Below are positions 15,417-23,101 of a stretch of 64,000 bases of DNA, piece by piece. The notes beneath the pieces were generated by a model that was given only the letters and a program-made list of their open reading frames with translations, had not been told where the DNA came from and did not search any database. This DNA comes from Pseudomonas sp. CCC3.1 (GTDB lineage Bacteria > Pseudomonadota > Gammaproteobacteria > Pseudomonadales > Pseudomonadaceae): NCBI RefSeq assembly GCF_034347405.1, contig NZ_CP133778.1, positions 1,922,001-1,986,000 on the forward strand, given 5' to 3'. The stretch's first letter is position 1. Every line of letters begins with the position of its first letter. Made by a program: the position numbers and the translations under genes.

Positions 15417-16427
15417 TCAGGAAAATTGAGGGGCGACCATGACCTTGCATTGATCGGTGCGTTGCCTCAGCGCTTCAAAGGCCTGCGGCATTTGCGCAAG
15501 CGAAACGGTGTTGCTGACCAGGGTCAAAGGCACTGCCTGAGGGCTGTCGAGTACGTTGATAGCCGCGCGAAATTCGTCGAGATTGAAAAAGGCCGAGGTC
15601 ACCAGGTTGACCTCCTTGGACAGCGCCTTAAAGGGCACAAAGCTGTCTGCCACGGTACACAAACCCAGGATGACTATCGTGCCGCGAGGGCGCACGTACT
15701 CGATTGCCTGGGCAATCAACCCCGGGCGGCCGACGCATTCAAAGACAATATCGGGGGGCGCTCCGAGGCTTTCGGGAATGCGCTTCTCGAGGCTGCTGTC
15801 ATTCACCAGAAAGGCGCTGGCGCCAAGGTGCAAAGCGCGCTCGCGCTGCCCGTCTCCCAGATCAGTGATGCAGACCTTTGCTGCCCCCAGGCGCCGGGCC
15901 CAGAAAGCCACGGCCAAGCCAATGGCACCTGCCCCCAGGATCAACACCTTGGCGCCAGGACGCAGCCGAGCCCGCATAACCCCGTGCAGTGCCACCGCCA
16001 GTGGCTCAGCCAGTGCGCTGTCGGCCAAACCGATACTGGATGGGAGCACCACGCATTGGTGAGCCTTGGCCGTGGCAAGCTCGGCAAAACCACCGCCTTG
16101 CAGGCTGAAATCCGAACACCAGGCGGGCTCGCCCTGGCGGCAACTGGCGCACTGCCCGCAGCCGCGCAGCGGGGCCACGGCGACCTGGTCACCGACGCGC
16201 AGGCCGCTCACCTGCGGCCCGCATTCGATCACGCGACCACTGTACTCGTGGCCGAGTACAGTGTTTGGCGCAATGGCGAACGCCGGATCATGCGTCATGT
16301 GCAGGTCGCTGCCACAGATGCCGCAACGGCAGATCTCAATCAATACCTCATCGGCCCGAGGTGTCGGAGCGGGTAGGGTGGCCAGCTGTAAGGGCTGTTG
16401 CATAGCCTTGAAAACGATTGCTCGCAT
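15417..16427 (-). CDS. Zinc-dependent medium-chain alcohol dehydrogenase
   Basis: A 336-residue MDR-family dehydrogenase. It shows the catalytic zinc residues (CGICGSDLHM, GHEYSGRV), the structural-zinc lobe with four cysteines (GCGQCASCRQGEPAWC, about residues 88-103) and the Rossmann motif GAGAIGLAV. The start at 16427 follows AGGAG and gives the usual MRAIVFKA opening. Related proteins oxidise polyols or secondary alcohols. It follows the SDR gene by 10 bp, so it is in the cupin-SDR-ADH operon and probably oxidises or reduces a pathway intermediate. Confidence 0.9.
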   Translation of the reverse strand: MRAIVFKAMQQPLQLATLPAPTPRADEVLIEICRCGICGSDLHMTHDPAFAIAPNTVLGHEYSGRVIECGPQVSGLRVGDQVAVAPLRGCGQCASCRQGEPAWCSDFSLQGGGFAELATAKAHQCVVLPSSIGLADSALAEPLAVALHGVMRARLRPGAKVLILGAGAIGLAVAFWARRLGAAKVCITDLGDGQRERALHLGASAFLVNDSSLEKRIPESLGAPPDIVFECVGRPGLIAQAIEYVRPRGTIVILGLCTVADSFVPFKALSKEVNLVTSAFFNLDEFRAAINVLDSPQAVPLTLVSNTVSLAQMPQAFEALRQRTDQCKVMVAPQFS

Positions 16428-16437
16428 CCTGGTCTCC

Positions 16438-17256
16438 TCAATCCACTCGTCCGAGCATTTGTCCGCCGTCAATCACGATCTGGGCTCCGGTGACGTAGCT
16501 GGAGGCCGGTGACGCCAGAAACAGTGCCAGACCTTTGATCTCTTCGGTGCTGGCAATTCGGTGTTGAGGGACGCGCAGTGCAAATGCGGCACGGTCTGCG
16601 GGATTGCGCAGCCGCCCCCCGGCGATATTGGTGACAAAGGGGCCGGGGGCGATTGCATTGACGTTGATGCCGAAGCGGGCCAACTCCATGGCAGCCTGGC
16701 GTACCAGCGAGGCTGCCCCGGCCTTGGCGGGCATGTAGGGCGTGCCGACGATAGCTTCGTTAATCATCGCAGCGTTTGAAGTGGTGACGATGATGCGCCC
16801 TGAGCCTCTGGGTTTCATCAAGCGGACGGCTGCCCGCAGGGTGGTGAATACAGAGGTCAGATTGGTTGCCAGCACCTTGTCCCAATGGGCTTCCTCAAGG
16901 TTTTCAAGGGCGCCCTCCGCGCAGCGCTGGCCGTCGCTGTCGAGAAAACCTGGGCCGGAATCGATGCCGGCATTGGCGAACACCACATCGAGTCGGCCGT
17001 AGCGTTGCGCGATGCGCTCGAAACAGGCGTACATCGCCGAGCGATCGGTGGCGTCCACGACTTCGCCATGCACGGCCAGGCCTTGGGCTGCCAGACGCGT
17101 CACTTGCTCGTGTAATAACTCACCATCTATATCCAGCAGTGTGACCTGAGCGCCAGCTTCGGCCATGACTTCGGCGTAAGCCAGGCCAATGCCGCTGGCG
17201 GCCCCGGTGACCACGCAAGTCAGTCCTTCCACGGCAAATCGTTCCCAAAACTTCAT
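16438..17256 (-). CDS. SDR family oxidoreductase
   Basis: A 272-residue classical short-chain dehydrogenase with cofactor motif TGAASGIG (about residue 18), NAG motif (FANAGID), catalytic Ser in IIVTTSNAAM and the Tyr-x3-Lys pair in PYMPAKAG. It ends YVTGAQIVIDGGQMLGRVD. ATG 17256 is preferred because AAGGG is correctly spaced for it; ATG 17262 and GTG 17265 are alternatives. It lies between the cupin and zinc-dehydrogenase genes, suggesting it interconverts an alcohol and a ketone, the substrate type of the cupin's relatives. Confidence 0.9.
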   Translation of the reverse strand: MKFWERFAVEGLTCVVTGAASGIGLAYAEVMAEAGAQVTLLDIDGELLHEQVTRLAAQGLAVHGEVVDATDRSAMYACFERIAQRYGRLDVVFANAGIDSGPGFLDSDGQRCAEGALENLEEAHWDKVLATNLTSVFTTLRAAVRLMKPRGSGRIIVTTSNAAMINEAIVGTPYMPAKAGAASLVRQAAMELARFGINVNAIAPGPFVTNIAGGRLRNPADRAAFALRVPQHRIASTEEIKGLALFLASPASSYVTGAQIVIDGGQMLGRVD

Positions 17257-17268
17257 GCTCATCACCCT

Positions 17269-17790
17269 TTATAGAAACAACGCCTTGTTGATTGGCAAGC
17301 CATGTTTTTCGCAATGATTGACGTAATGGTTGATGAACCAGAAAACGTCGGTTGTTTCGGTGTGATTGCCGTGTTCGTCAAAAAACTCGATGGGGCCGTG
17401 AATCCAGAAGAGCGCCTTCATGCCCTGAGGGTCATCGGAATAGAGGGTGTGCGCGGTGCCTGGCGTTTCGTAAACGAAACTGCCGGGTTGGGAAATCCAG
17501 TCATATTCGTAGTAGCCCCAACTGCCCTCAAGCGTGACGGCCGAGACGGCTGCACGGTGTCGGTGAGTGCCGATGCGACCGCCACCCTTGACCCATAAAA
17601 TGTTGCAAACGCTGCCGGTGCGAACATCGAAACTGAGGTGGCGGATGGCAGCACTGTCGCCGAATGGCACCCAGGGTGACTCGTTTTCTCCGATGCCAAT
17701 GTGACCCCCGTGCAGGGCGTATCGATCAACGATGGCGGCATGGGGTTCAGGGGGCAGTTGAACAACATTGGGCTTAACGGTATTGGACAT
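17269..17790 (-). CDS. Cupin, 2,4'-dihydroxyacetophenone dioxygenase-like
   Basis: A 173-residue single-domain cupin resembling the 2,4'-dihydroxyacetophenone dioxygenase (DAD) group, which cleaves a C-C bond in aryl hydroxyketones with non-haem iron. Motif 1 is GTHRHRAAVSAVTLEGSWGY (two His ligands, no Glu) and motif 2 is FVYETPGTAHTLYSDD (third His), consistent with a three-His metal site. It is the first gene of the operon behind a sigma-54 promoter. Such an enzyme would give a carboxylic acid and a shorter carbonyl product. The precise substrate is inferred, not shown. Confidence 0.78.
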   Translation of the reverse strand: MSNTVKPNVVQLPPEPHAAIVDRYALHGGHIGIGENESPWVPFGDSAAIRHLSFDVRTGSVCNILWVKGGGRIGTHRHRAAVSAVTLEGSWGYYEYDWISQPGSFVYETPGTAHTLYSDDPQGMKALFWIHGPIEFFDEHGNHTETTDVFWFINHYVNHCEKHGLPINKALFL

Positions 17791-17856
17791 GAGAGGCCTC
17801 TGATCATTTTTTTTATAGGACGGATGCGCAAACGCAGCCAGGCTCAGAGACCGTTT

Positions 17857-17871
17857 GCACAGGCTGTGCCA
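17857..17871 (-). promoter_or_regulatory. Sigma-54 (-24/-12) promoter of the cupin-SDR-ADH operon
   Basis: On the minus strand TGGCACAGCCTGTGC gives a consensus -24 element (TGGCAC) and a -12 element with the invariant GC (GTGC for TTGC) at the correct distance. It lies 67 bp upstream of the cupin start and about 90 bp downstream of a double TTGATCA site. Confidence 0.68.
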
Positions 17872-17960
17872 ATGGCTGGAAACCCTGTATTTACTGGGCC
17901 GGAGGAGGTGGGGCCGTAACGCAAGTGGTCGTCAGGACTTACGTGAAGTGATGAGTTTTA

Positions 17961-17977
17961 TGATCAAACTTGATCAA
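17961..17977. promoter_or_regulatory. Upstream activator site of the cupin operon
   Basis: TGATCAAACTTGATCAA holds two overlapping TTGATCA-type half-sites, including the palindrome ACTTGATCAAGT. It is the same core found upstream of the MFS and porin genes and close to the XylR consensus operator. Confidence 0.6.
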
Positions 17978-18360
17978 GTCATCAGGTTGTAAATGATCGG
18001 GACATGACGCTGAGCACAGCGCCTAATTGCTGGCGGCGACGTGCTGCTCATTCAATCGCACGACTGATCTCGTGTTCGCTAAGGGCTTGATTCATAAAAA
18101 ACTATTTATTTCGTAATGTTTCAAGTGAATATGCTGTGTTTTTACACATGTTTAATTGTTTTGTGATGTTTAAAGCGTTTTCTATGCTGTTTATCACTGG
18201 ATAAGTGGCTTTATATGGTGAAAAAACCTGCTTGACACTTCCTATACTGCGGGCGGCGTCCTGACACCTGTTCAGAAGCGAGTTGCTCCATGGAAATGAG
18301 AGGCCATCACCGCCTAATGCCAGTCAGTTAAGCGAACGCTGTTTTGAATGCAGCGAGAAA
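17978..18360. other. A/T-rich intergenic region upstream of ykvI-type gene
   Basis: No gene seen. From about 18080 to 18230 the sequence is markedly A/T-rich, which is where a promoter for the downstream permease would be expected. A TTGACA at 18232-18237 has no well-placed -10 element and was not called. Confidence 0.35.
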
Positions 18361-18470
18361 CCTGTGGGAGTCTGGCTTGCCAGCGATGCCAGCGATGCCA
18401 GCGATGCAGGCGATGCGGTTTTCCTGTTAAACCGCGCCGATACTTTCGCGGGCAAGCCCGCTCCCACAGG
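18361..18470. repeat. REP-like inverted repeat with internal 9-bp tandem
   Basis: Outer arms CCTGTGGGAG and CTCCCACAGG with inner complementary blocks (TGGCTTGCC / GGCAAGCCCG) form a Pseudomonas REP/BIME-type element. The left arm contains GCCAGCGAT repeated about four times in tandem (18379-18415, last copies degenerate), probably strand-slippage expansion of the REP stem. Confidence 0.75.
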
Positions 18471-18555
18471 GGATGTGCATTAACTGACAAGTATTAGCCA
18501 TCACCGCCTCTCTATTTGCATGCATCTAATAAGTCTAAGAATGAGAAATAGTTTA

Positions 18556-19632
18556 ATGAATAAACAATCGATCCAGATTGCCCTTGCTTACATGTCCGTT
18601 GTTATTGGTGGTGGATTTGCCTCTGGCCAGGAGGTGCTTCAGTTTTTCACCGGCTATGGGCTTATAGGAGTTGTCGGCACTCTGGTGAGCGGTTTGATGT
18701 TTGCCTTTCTCGGCATGCAGATCGCTCGAATGAGCTCGAAAATGCAAGCGAGTTCGCACAAGGAGGTTCTCTACATTCTGTTCGGTGCACGTATCGGCCT
18801 GGTCGTCGACGTGGTGTTGTCTTTCTTCCTGTACGGTGTCGGCGTAGTGATGCTGGCCGGCAGCGGTTCGATCTTTGCCCAGCAGTACGACCTGCCTCCC
18901 TTGTTTGGTGGCGTGCTGATGATGGTCTTGGTGATTGCCACGTTGTGCATGAACGTGAAGCGCATCATCGACTTGATCAGCGCGGTTATGCCCTTCCTGC
19001 TGGCGATGGTGCTTATCATCACCACGTACTCGATTTTCAGTTACAACGCCCCCATCGAAACCCTCGATGCAGTTGCACGTGAGAACAACGAAACAGTCAC
19101 GGGGAACTGGTTTGTAGGTGCCTTGTTGTATGCCTCCTTCAACATTGCTGTCGGTTTTCCGATGCTGGCAGTCATTGGCGGGATGACCAAACAACCCAAA
19201 GCTGCCGCACTCGGCGGCATACTAGGCGGTCTTGGTCTGGGGGCGCTGATCTTGCTGCTGAACATCGGCCTGTTTGCCAACATCAATCAGTTGCAAGGCA
19301 TCGAAATGCCTTCTCTTGCGCTGGCAGGGCGTATCTCGCCAATGCTTTCGGTGGTGATGTCGCTGGCACTGGTTTGCATGGTCTACAGCACAGCAGTGGG
19401 GATGTTCTTTGCATTCAGCGCCCGCTTTGCCAAACCTGAAACCAGCCGTTTCAAGTTGATCAGCGCAGTCACGGTCTGCCTAGGTTTGGGCTTGAGCTTG
19501 GGTGGCTTCAGCAAGTTGGTGGGCACTGTCTATCCACTACTGGGCTATGTGGGTTTCGCCCTGATTCTCGCTATTTGCTTCAACTGGGTTCGCAGCCGCT
19601 CTCTGGCTAAAGCGCAGCAAGCTGCTTCCTGA
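18556..19632 (+). CDS. YkvI-family membrane transporter
   Basis: A 358-residue protein with ten to eleven predicted helices. It opens with the hallmark MSVVIGGGFASGQEVLQFF, a broken first helix as in LeuT-fold amino-acid transporters, and matches the YkvI (COG3949) family. The substrate is unknown; branched-chain amino acids or related compounds have been suggested for relatives. The start is uncertain: 18520, 18541 and 18556 are all in frame and none has a strong RBS; 18556 (MNKQSIQIAL) matches the usual length. Confidence 0.8.
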   Translation: MNKQSIQIALAYMSVVIGGGFASGQEVLQFFTGYGLIGVVGTLVSGLMFAFLGMQIARMSSKMQASSHKEVLYILFGARIGLVVDVVLSFFLYGVGVVMLAGSGSIFAQQYDLPPLFGGVLMMVLVIATLCMNVKRIIDLISAVMPFLLAMVLIITTYSIFSYNAPIETLDAVARENNETVTGNWFVGALLYASFNIAVGFPMLAVIGGMTKQPKAAALGGILGGLGLGALILLLNIGLFANINQLQGIEMPSLALAGRISPMLSVVMSLALVCMVYSTAVGMFFAFSARFAKPETSRFKLISAVTVCLGLGLSLGGFSKLVGTVYPLLGYVGFALILAICFNWVRSRSLAKAQQAAS

Positions 19633-19672
19633 TCCCTTGAGCCTGGGGCAGTCAGAACTGTAAGAGTGAGCG

Positions 19673-19710
19673 TGTTCGCGATCTTTTGATGCCTTAAAAG
19701 ATCGCGAACA
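19673..19710. repeat. REP-like hairpin after the YkvI gene
   Basis: Fifteen-bp arms TGTTCGCGATCTTTT and AAAAGATCGCGAACA around an 8-nt loop. The GCGATCTTTT core is shared with the longer REP copies at 32322 and 41893. It probably also terminates or protects the upstream mRNA. Confidence 0.7.
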
Positions 19711-19899
19711 ATTCGCTGCCTCATTAACCCCCCCCAGACGCCGATGAGCCGATCCGGCTTGATATCGAAGTGCTCTTGGACTCGCTCAGTTTTGAATGGT
19801 CGTCACGATTATTATTCTGCGCAAAACCCACGTGACGGGTTGTGAACGTGATGCTGAAAAAGTGGCTGATTACCCGCGTCCACTAAAAATAATCATGAA

Positions 19900-20706
19900 T
19901 TAACGTTTAAATATTTTCGCTGGGACTAGTTTTTTAACGTCTTCAATGGACATGTGAGGAATTACGCTACTCGGTATCCTGGAAATCGTGGACAAGTTAT
20001 AAACACTAAATTCATCGCTTATGACTTTCTCAGCCATTAACTCAAATGACGGGATAATGCGAGACTCTAAATGTTCATCCAGCACACACGGCGATTTCAC
20101 AGACTCGACTGTTTCATAGAAGCGCCCTGTTTCAGGGCATAAATCGACGCCGACGAGGAACACCTTGTTGAAGCCCGCATGGTAGGCAACTTGCAACGCG
20201 AGGTAGGCGACCGTCCGGGCATCGAAATAGCCCTCGCTCAAATCCTTGCTGAATCCGATGCTGCTGTTTCGACCCTTATGAAGTTTGGAGCGGCGTATCA
20301 GATTGGAGGGAACCCCTGAGAACAGGTCTTTCCAGGTAGGCTTAGGCGCTTTTTTCAAGGCGTAAAACTCGCCAGCAGGTAGCGGGATATTGTGCTGCGC
20401 GTAGTCTTCTCGCAGCACGACTCTTTGGCTTTGCGCCAATGCTGCGTGGAATAACCGGGTTTGCTGGGTAAAGAAACCTGAGTCAGTGCACACGTAAAAG
20501 TAAGGGCTGACTGGCGTGTTCAGAAACATCGAAATGGCGCCATTTACCACAATCATCGGCACGTGCTGGAATTCACACAAAGGGAAATCCTTGGCTGATG
20601 TGCCAGAAGCAATGATAAACACAGCCCCTTCAGCAATATCTCGGCATCCAGAAAGGTCTGACGGAACAGTTTCTGGGATGGGCAGGTATTTACTGATAGT
20701 GCTCAT
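19900..20706 (-). CDS. MptE/MAF-like protein, possible surface-sugar gene
   Basis: A 268-residue soluble protein without signal peptide. It has a Rossmann-like start (GAVFIIASGTSAKDFPL, then HVPMIVVNGAISMF) and a later hydrophobic strand, FNKVFLVGVDLCPETGRFYE. These resemble the 6-hydroxymethylpterin-diphosphokinase-MptE-like/DUF115 superfamily, members of which add or activate sugars for LPS cores or flagella. Start 20706 is supported by GAGGG upstream; a frame start at 20751 has no RBS. It stands alone, and A/T-rich flanks suggest lateral transfer. Function is a guess from fold. Confidence 0.6.
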   Translation of the reverse strand: MSTISKYLPIPETVPSDLSGCRDIAEGAVFIIASGTSAKDFPLCEFQHVPMIVVNGAISMFLNTPVSPYFYVCTDSGFFTQQTRLFHAALAQSQRVVLREDYAQHNIPLPAGEFYALKKAPKPTWKDLFSGVPSNLIRRSKLHKGRNSSIGFSKDLSEGYFDARTVAYLALQVAYHAGFNKVFLVGVDLCPETGRFYETVESVKSPCVLDEHLESRIIPSFELMAEKVISDEFSVYNLSTISRIPSSVIPHMSIEDVKKLVPAKIFKR

Positions 20707-20751
20707 GGCTTTCAGCCCTCGAGAGCGGAAACTGAAAAACGGTACTCCCAT

Positions 20752-21230
20752 ATGTGTAAGTCACATGCAGTACTTGCCCATTATATGTTTAGGAAATGGA
20801 CTGAATTTGTGAAGATTCTGTCAGTTAGCCCAAATACAGGTTGGCCGCATCTGTGCCGCATACCGTGGGCATAACAGAGTAGGTTGCCGCTTTAGCGGCT
20901 CCAGAAGATTTACCTAAGTTTTCACAAATGTTAAGAAATGAGGGTTTTCTTAACATAACTTAATAAATCTAATTTTGGGATGTGACGCGCCACGGCCTGC
21001 TACCAGGGACTGTCAGTCCTGTCTTATGGATGGGCATACTTTTTTTTGTGCACGGTATTTAGGCCGCGCATCAACAAAAGTGTTTTGCTGGAAACACCTG
21101 CACTGAAATGGGGCTGTATTAATTTTAACGCCCTGATTTGGTTGTTTATATCCTTGAGTTGACAAGGCTGTTTTTCTCTTCTAGCGTGTGAAGTTACAAG
21201 TTTTGGAAGCTGATTTTATAAATTAAGTTT
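20752..21230. other. A/T-rich intergenic region
   Basis: About 480 bp with no supportable gene on either strand. It contains an A/T-rich block (20930-20970) with a repeated CTTAACATAACTTAATAAAT-type sequence and a T run at 21041-21047. It may hold the promoters for both divergent flanking genes. Nothing more specific is seen. Confidence 0.35.
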
Positions 21231-21244
21231 AGGTGGGGTTTGAA

Positions 21245-22123
21245 GTGTCGGTATTGAATGAGGCGCTGGATATTCATGATGAAAACCCTGTCCTGGCAAG
21301 GGCCTTGTTAGAACGTATTGTATTCAGTGAGTTGGAAGAAAAGGATAAGAACAGTTTTATTTGGCTGGTTAATCATGTCGTTGGAGAGGCGCTAGCAGAT
21401 TGGGCGGGTGCTTTCGCCTTGCTGATAGCCAATAAGTCGGAATATTCAGAGGCGTATTTTAAATCTTTATCTGTTGCTGCCTATTATTCAGGTAATCCTT
21501 TGCACGCGTTTATCGCTGAATTTGAATACGCTCGCTTGGCAAATGCCAGTCTGGCTGAGACAAAAGTTCTTGTTGGCCTGCTATGTCTTCAGTTTATGCG
21601 CAGTGACGAACCGATAATGAGTTTGCTGACGCTGTTGAGTGGATATTCATCATCTCCGAGCTTGCCCCTGAATCTTGTGATAGGTAAAAGCATGGCGGCC
21701 GCTTTAAACAATACAGTGTCAAAACTAATTGAAGATTCGCGTTTGCAGGTTGATGACCCGTTTCATAAGCAAGTCACAATTGATGCCGCTTTGCTGTGTA
21801 AACAGCTTTGGTTGCAATGTGGGACATGGATAAATCACGAACGAAGCTTGTACTTATGTGCATTGGTATTTAATCGGTTTTCTGAATGGGGACCTGCCAT
21901 AGAAGTGATTAAAGAGGCCGTCAAGGTTATTGAAACTAATGGTTCAGAGGAGGTTGATAAAGCGTTTTTGTTGTTGGAGTACGGCAAGGCTCAGCAAGGC
22001 CTCGGGAATTTAGAACACGCTCAACAAAAGCTTGATGAGGCGGATCAAATAGCCAAGGACTTTGATCCGCCTCTTTATCAATGGTTTTCAGAGCAACGCG
22101 CCAAGGTCGTTTCACCCGAGTAA
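21245..22123 (+). CDS. Hypothetical helical-repeat protein
   Basis: A 292-residue, mostly helical cytosolic protein I do not recognise. The GTG at 21245 is chosen because AGGTGG lies 8 nt upstream. The last 80 residues look like a TPR-type pair of helices (AFLLLEYGKAQQGLGNLEHAQQKLDEADQIA). Codon use is A/T-rich compared with the neighbouring core genes, which suggests recent acquisition. No operon partner is visible. Confidence 0.6.
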   Translation: MSVLNEALDIHDENPVLARALLERIVFSELEEKDKNSFIWLVNHVVGEALADWAGAFALLIANKSEYSEAYFKSLSVAAYYSGNPLHAFIAEFEYARLANASLAETKVLVGLLCLQFMRSDEPIMSLLTLLSGYSSSPSLPLNLVIGKSMAAALNNTVSKLIEDSRLQVDDPFHKQVTIDAALLCKQLWLQCGTWINHERSLYLCALVFNRFSEWGPAIEVIKEAVKVIETNGSEEVDKAFLLLEYGKAQQGLGNLEHAQQKLDEADQIAKDFDPPLYQWFSEQRAKVVSPE

Positions 22124-22142
22124 AGCCATCGCTTCGGTGTCT

Positions 22143-23039
22143 TTATCTCGCAAACCTCTTCGCTGCAATCACGCATACGATCACCGCGCCGGTGATGCCA
22201 AACATGCCGGCAGTGACGGTTTCATGCACAAAAGTCGCGGCCAGGGCCAACCCAAAAAAGGGCTGCAGGAGTTGCAGTTGCCCCACAGCGGCAATGCCCC
22301 CTTGGGCGAGTCCGCGGTACCAGAAGAAAAAACCGATCAACATGCTGAAGAGCGAGATATAAGCGAGGCTAAACCACGCAGGCATGCTGATACCCACAAA
22401 AGTGGAAGGGGCTAACACCACTGCCAGTGTGGCTGTGACGGGTAATGACAGTACCAGCGCCCAGCAAATAACCTGCCAGCCGCCCAATGATCTGGACAGT
22501 TTTGCACCTTCGGCATAGCCCAGGCCGCACACCAGAATCGCCAGCAGCATCAGGATGTCGCCCTTTGGCGAGGCGCTCAAGCCTTGCGACAGAGCAAACG
22601 CGACCACCAGCGCGCTGCCCAGGGTCGAGAAAAGCCAGAATGCCGGCCGCGGACGCTCACCCCCGCGCAGCACGCCAAAGGCTGCCGTCGAGAGCGGCAA
22701 CATGCCGAGGAAGACGATGGAATGTGCGGAGGTCACGTATTGCAGCGCCAATGCGGTCAGCAATGGGAACCCCACGACCACGCCAACTGCCACGATCAGC
22801 AGGGGTACACGCTGGCTTGGACTCGGGCGTTTGGCCTTGAGTACCAACAAAATGCACAACGCCACCATGCCAGCGATGGAGGCTCGGGCAAAGGTCAGGA
22901 ATACCGGGTCAAACTCCATCACCGCCACGCGTGTCGCGGGCAGTGACGCGCTGAATATCACGACACCGATAAAACCATTGATCCAACCGGCAAGATTCTT
23001 CTCAGTCGATTGGGTGTGCAGGCTGGAGGTACGTTCCAT
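22143..23039 (-). CDS. EamA/DMT family exporter
   Basis: A 298-residue drug/metabolite-superfamily transporter with ten predicted helices in two EamA repeats. It begins WINGFIGVVIFSASLPATRVAVMEFDPVFLTFARA and shows the usual second-repeat segment (SLAYISLFSMLIGFFFWYRGLAQGG). It is divergent from a MocR-type regulator 62 bp away, a common pairing in which the regulator controls export of an amino acid or vitamin-related metabolite. Confidence 0.85.
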   Translation of the reverse strand: MERTSSLHTQSTEKNLAGWINGFIGVVIFSASLPATRVAVMEFDPVFLTFARASIAGMVALCILLVLKAKRPSPSQRVPLLIVAVGVVVGFPLLTALALQYVTSAHSIVFLGMLPLSTAAFGVLRGGERPRPAFWLFSTLGSALVVAFALSQGLSASPKGDILMLLAILVCGLGYAEGAKLSRSLGGWQVICWALVLSLPVTATLAVVLAPSTFVGISMPAWFSLAYISLFSMLIGFFFWYRGLAQGGIAAVGQLQLLQPFFGLALAATFVHETVTAGMFGITGAVIVCVIAAKRFAR

Positions 23040-23101
23040 CGGGTCTCACGCTCAAGGTTAATGGCAGGATTGCATTGCGCTCATCCTATGGCTGAAGATT
23101 G

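Noticed and set aside
18232..18248. TTGACA followed by TATACT as a promoter
   Set aside because: The two elements are only 5 bp apart, not 16-18 bp.
18379..18415. Short tandem repeats considered as a CRISPR array
   Set aside because: Units are 9 bp without unique spacers and sit within a REP stem; no cas genes are in the window.
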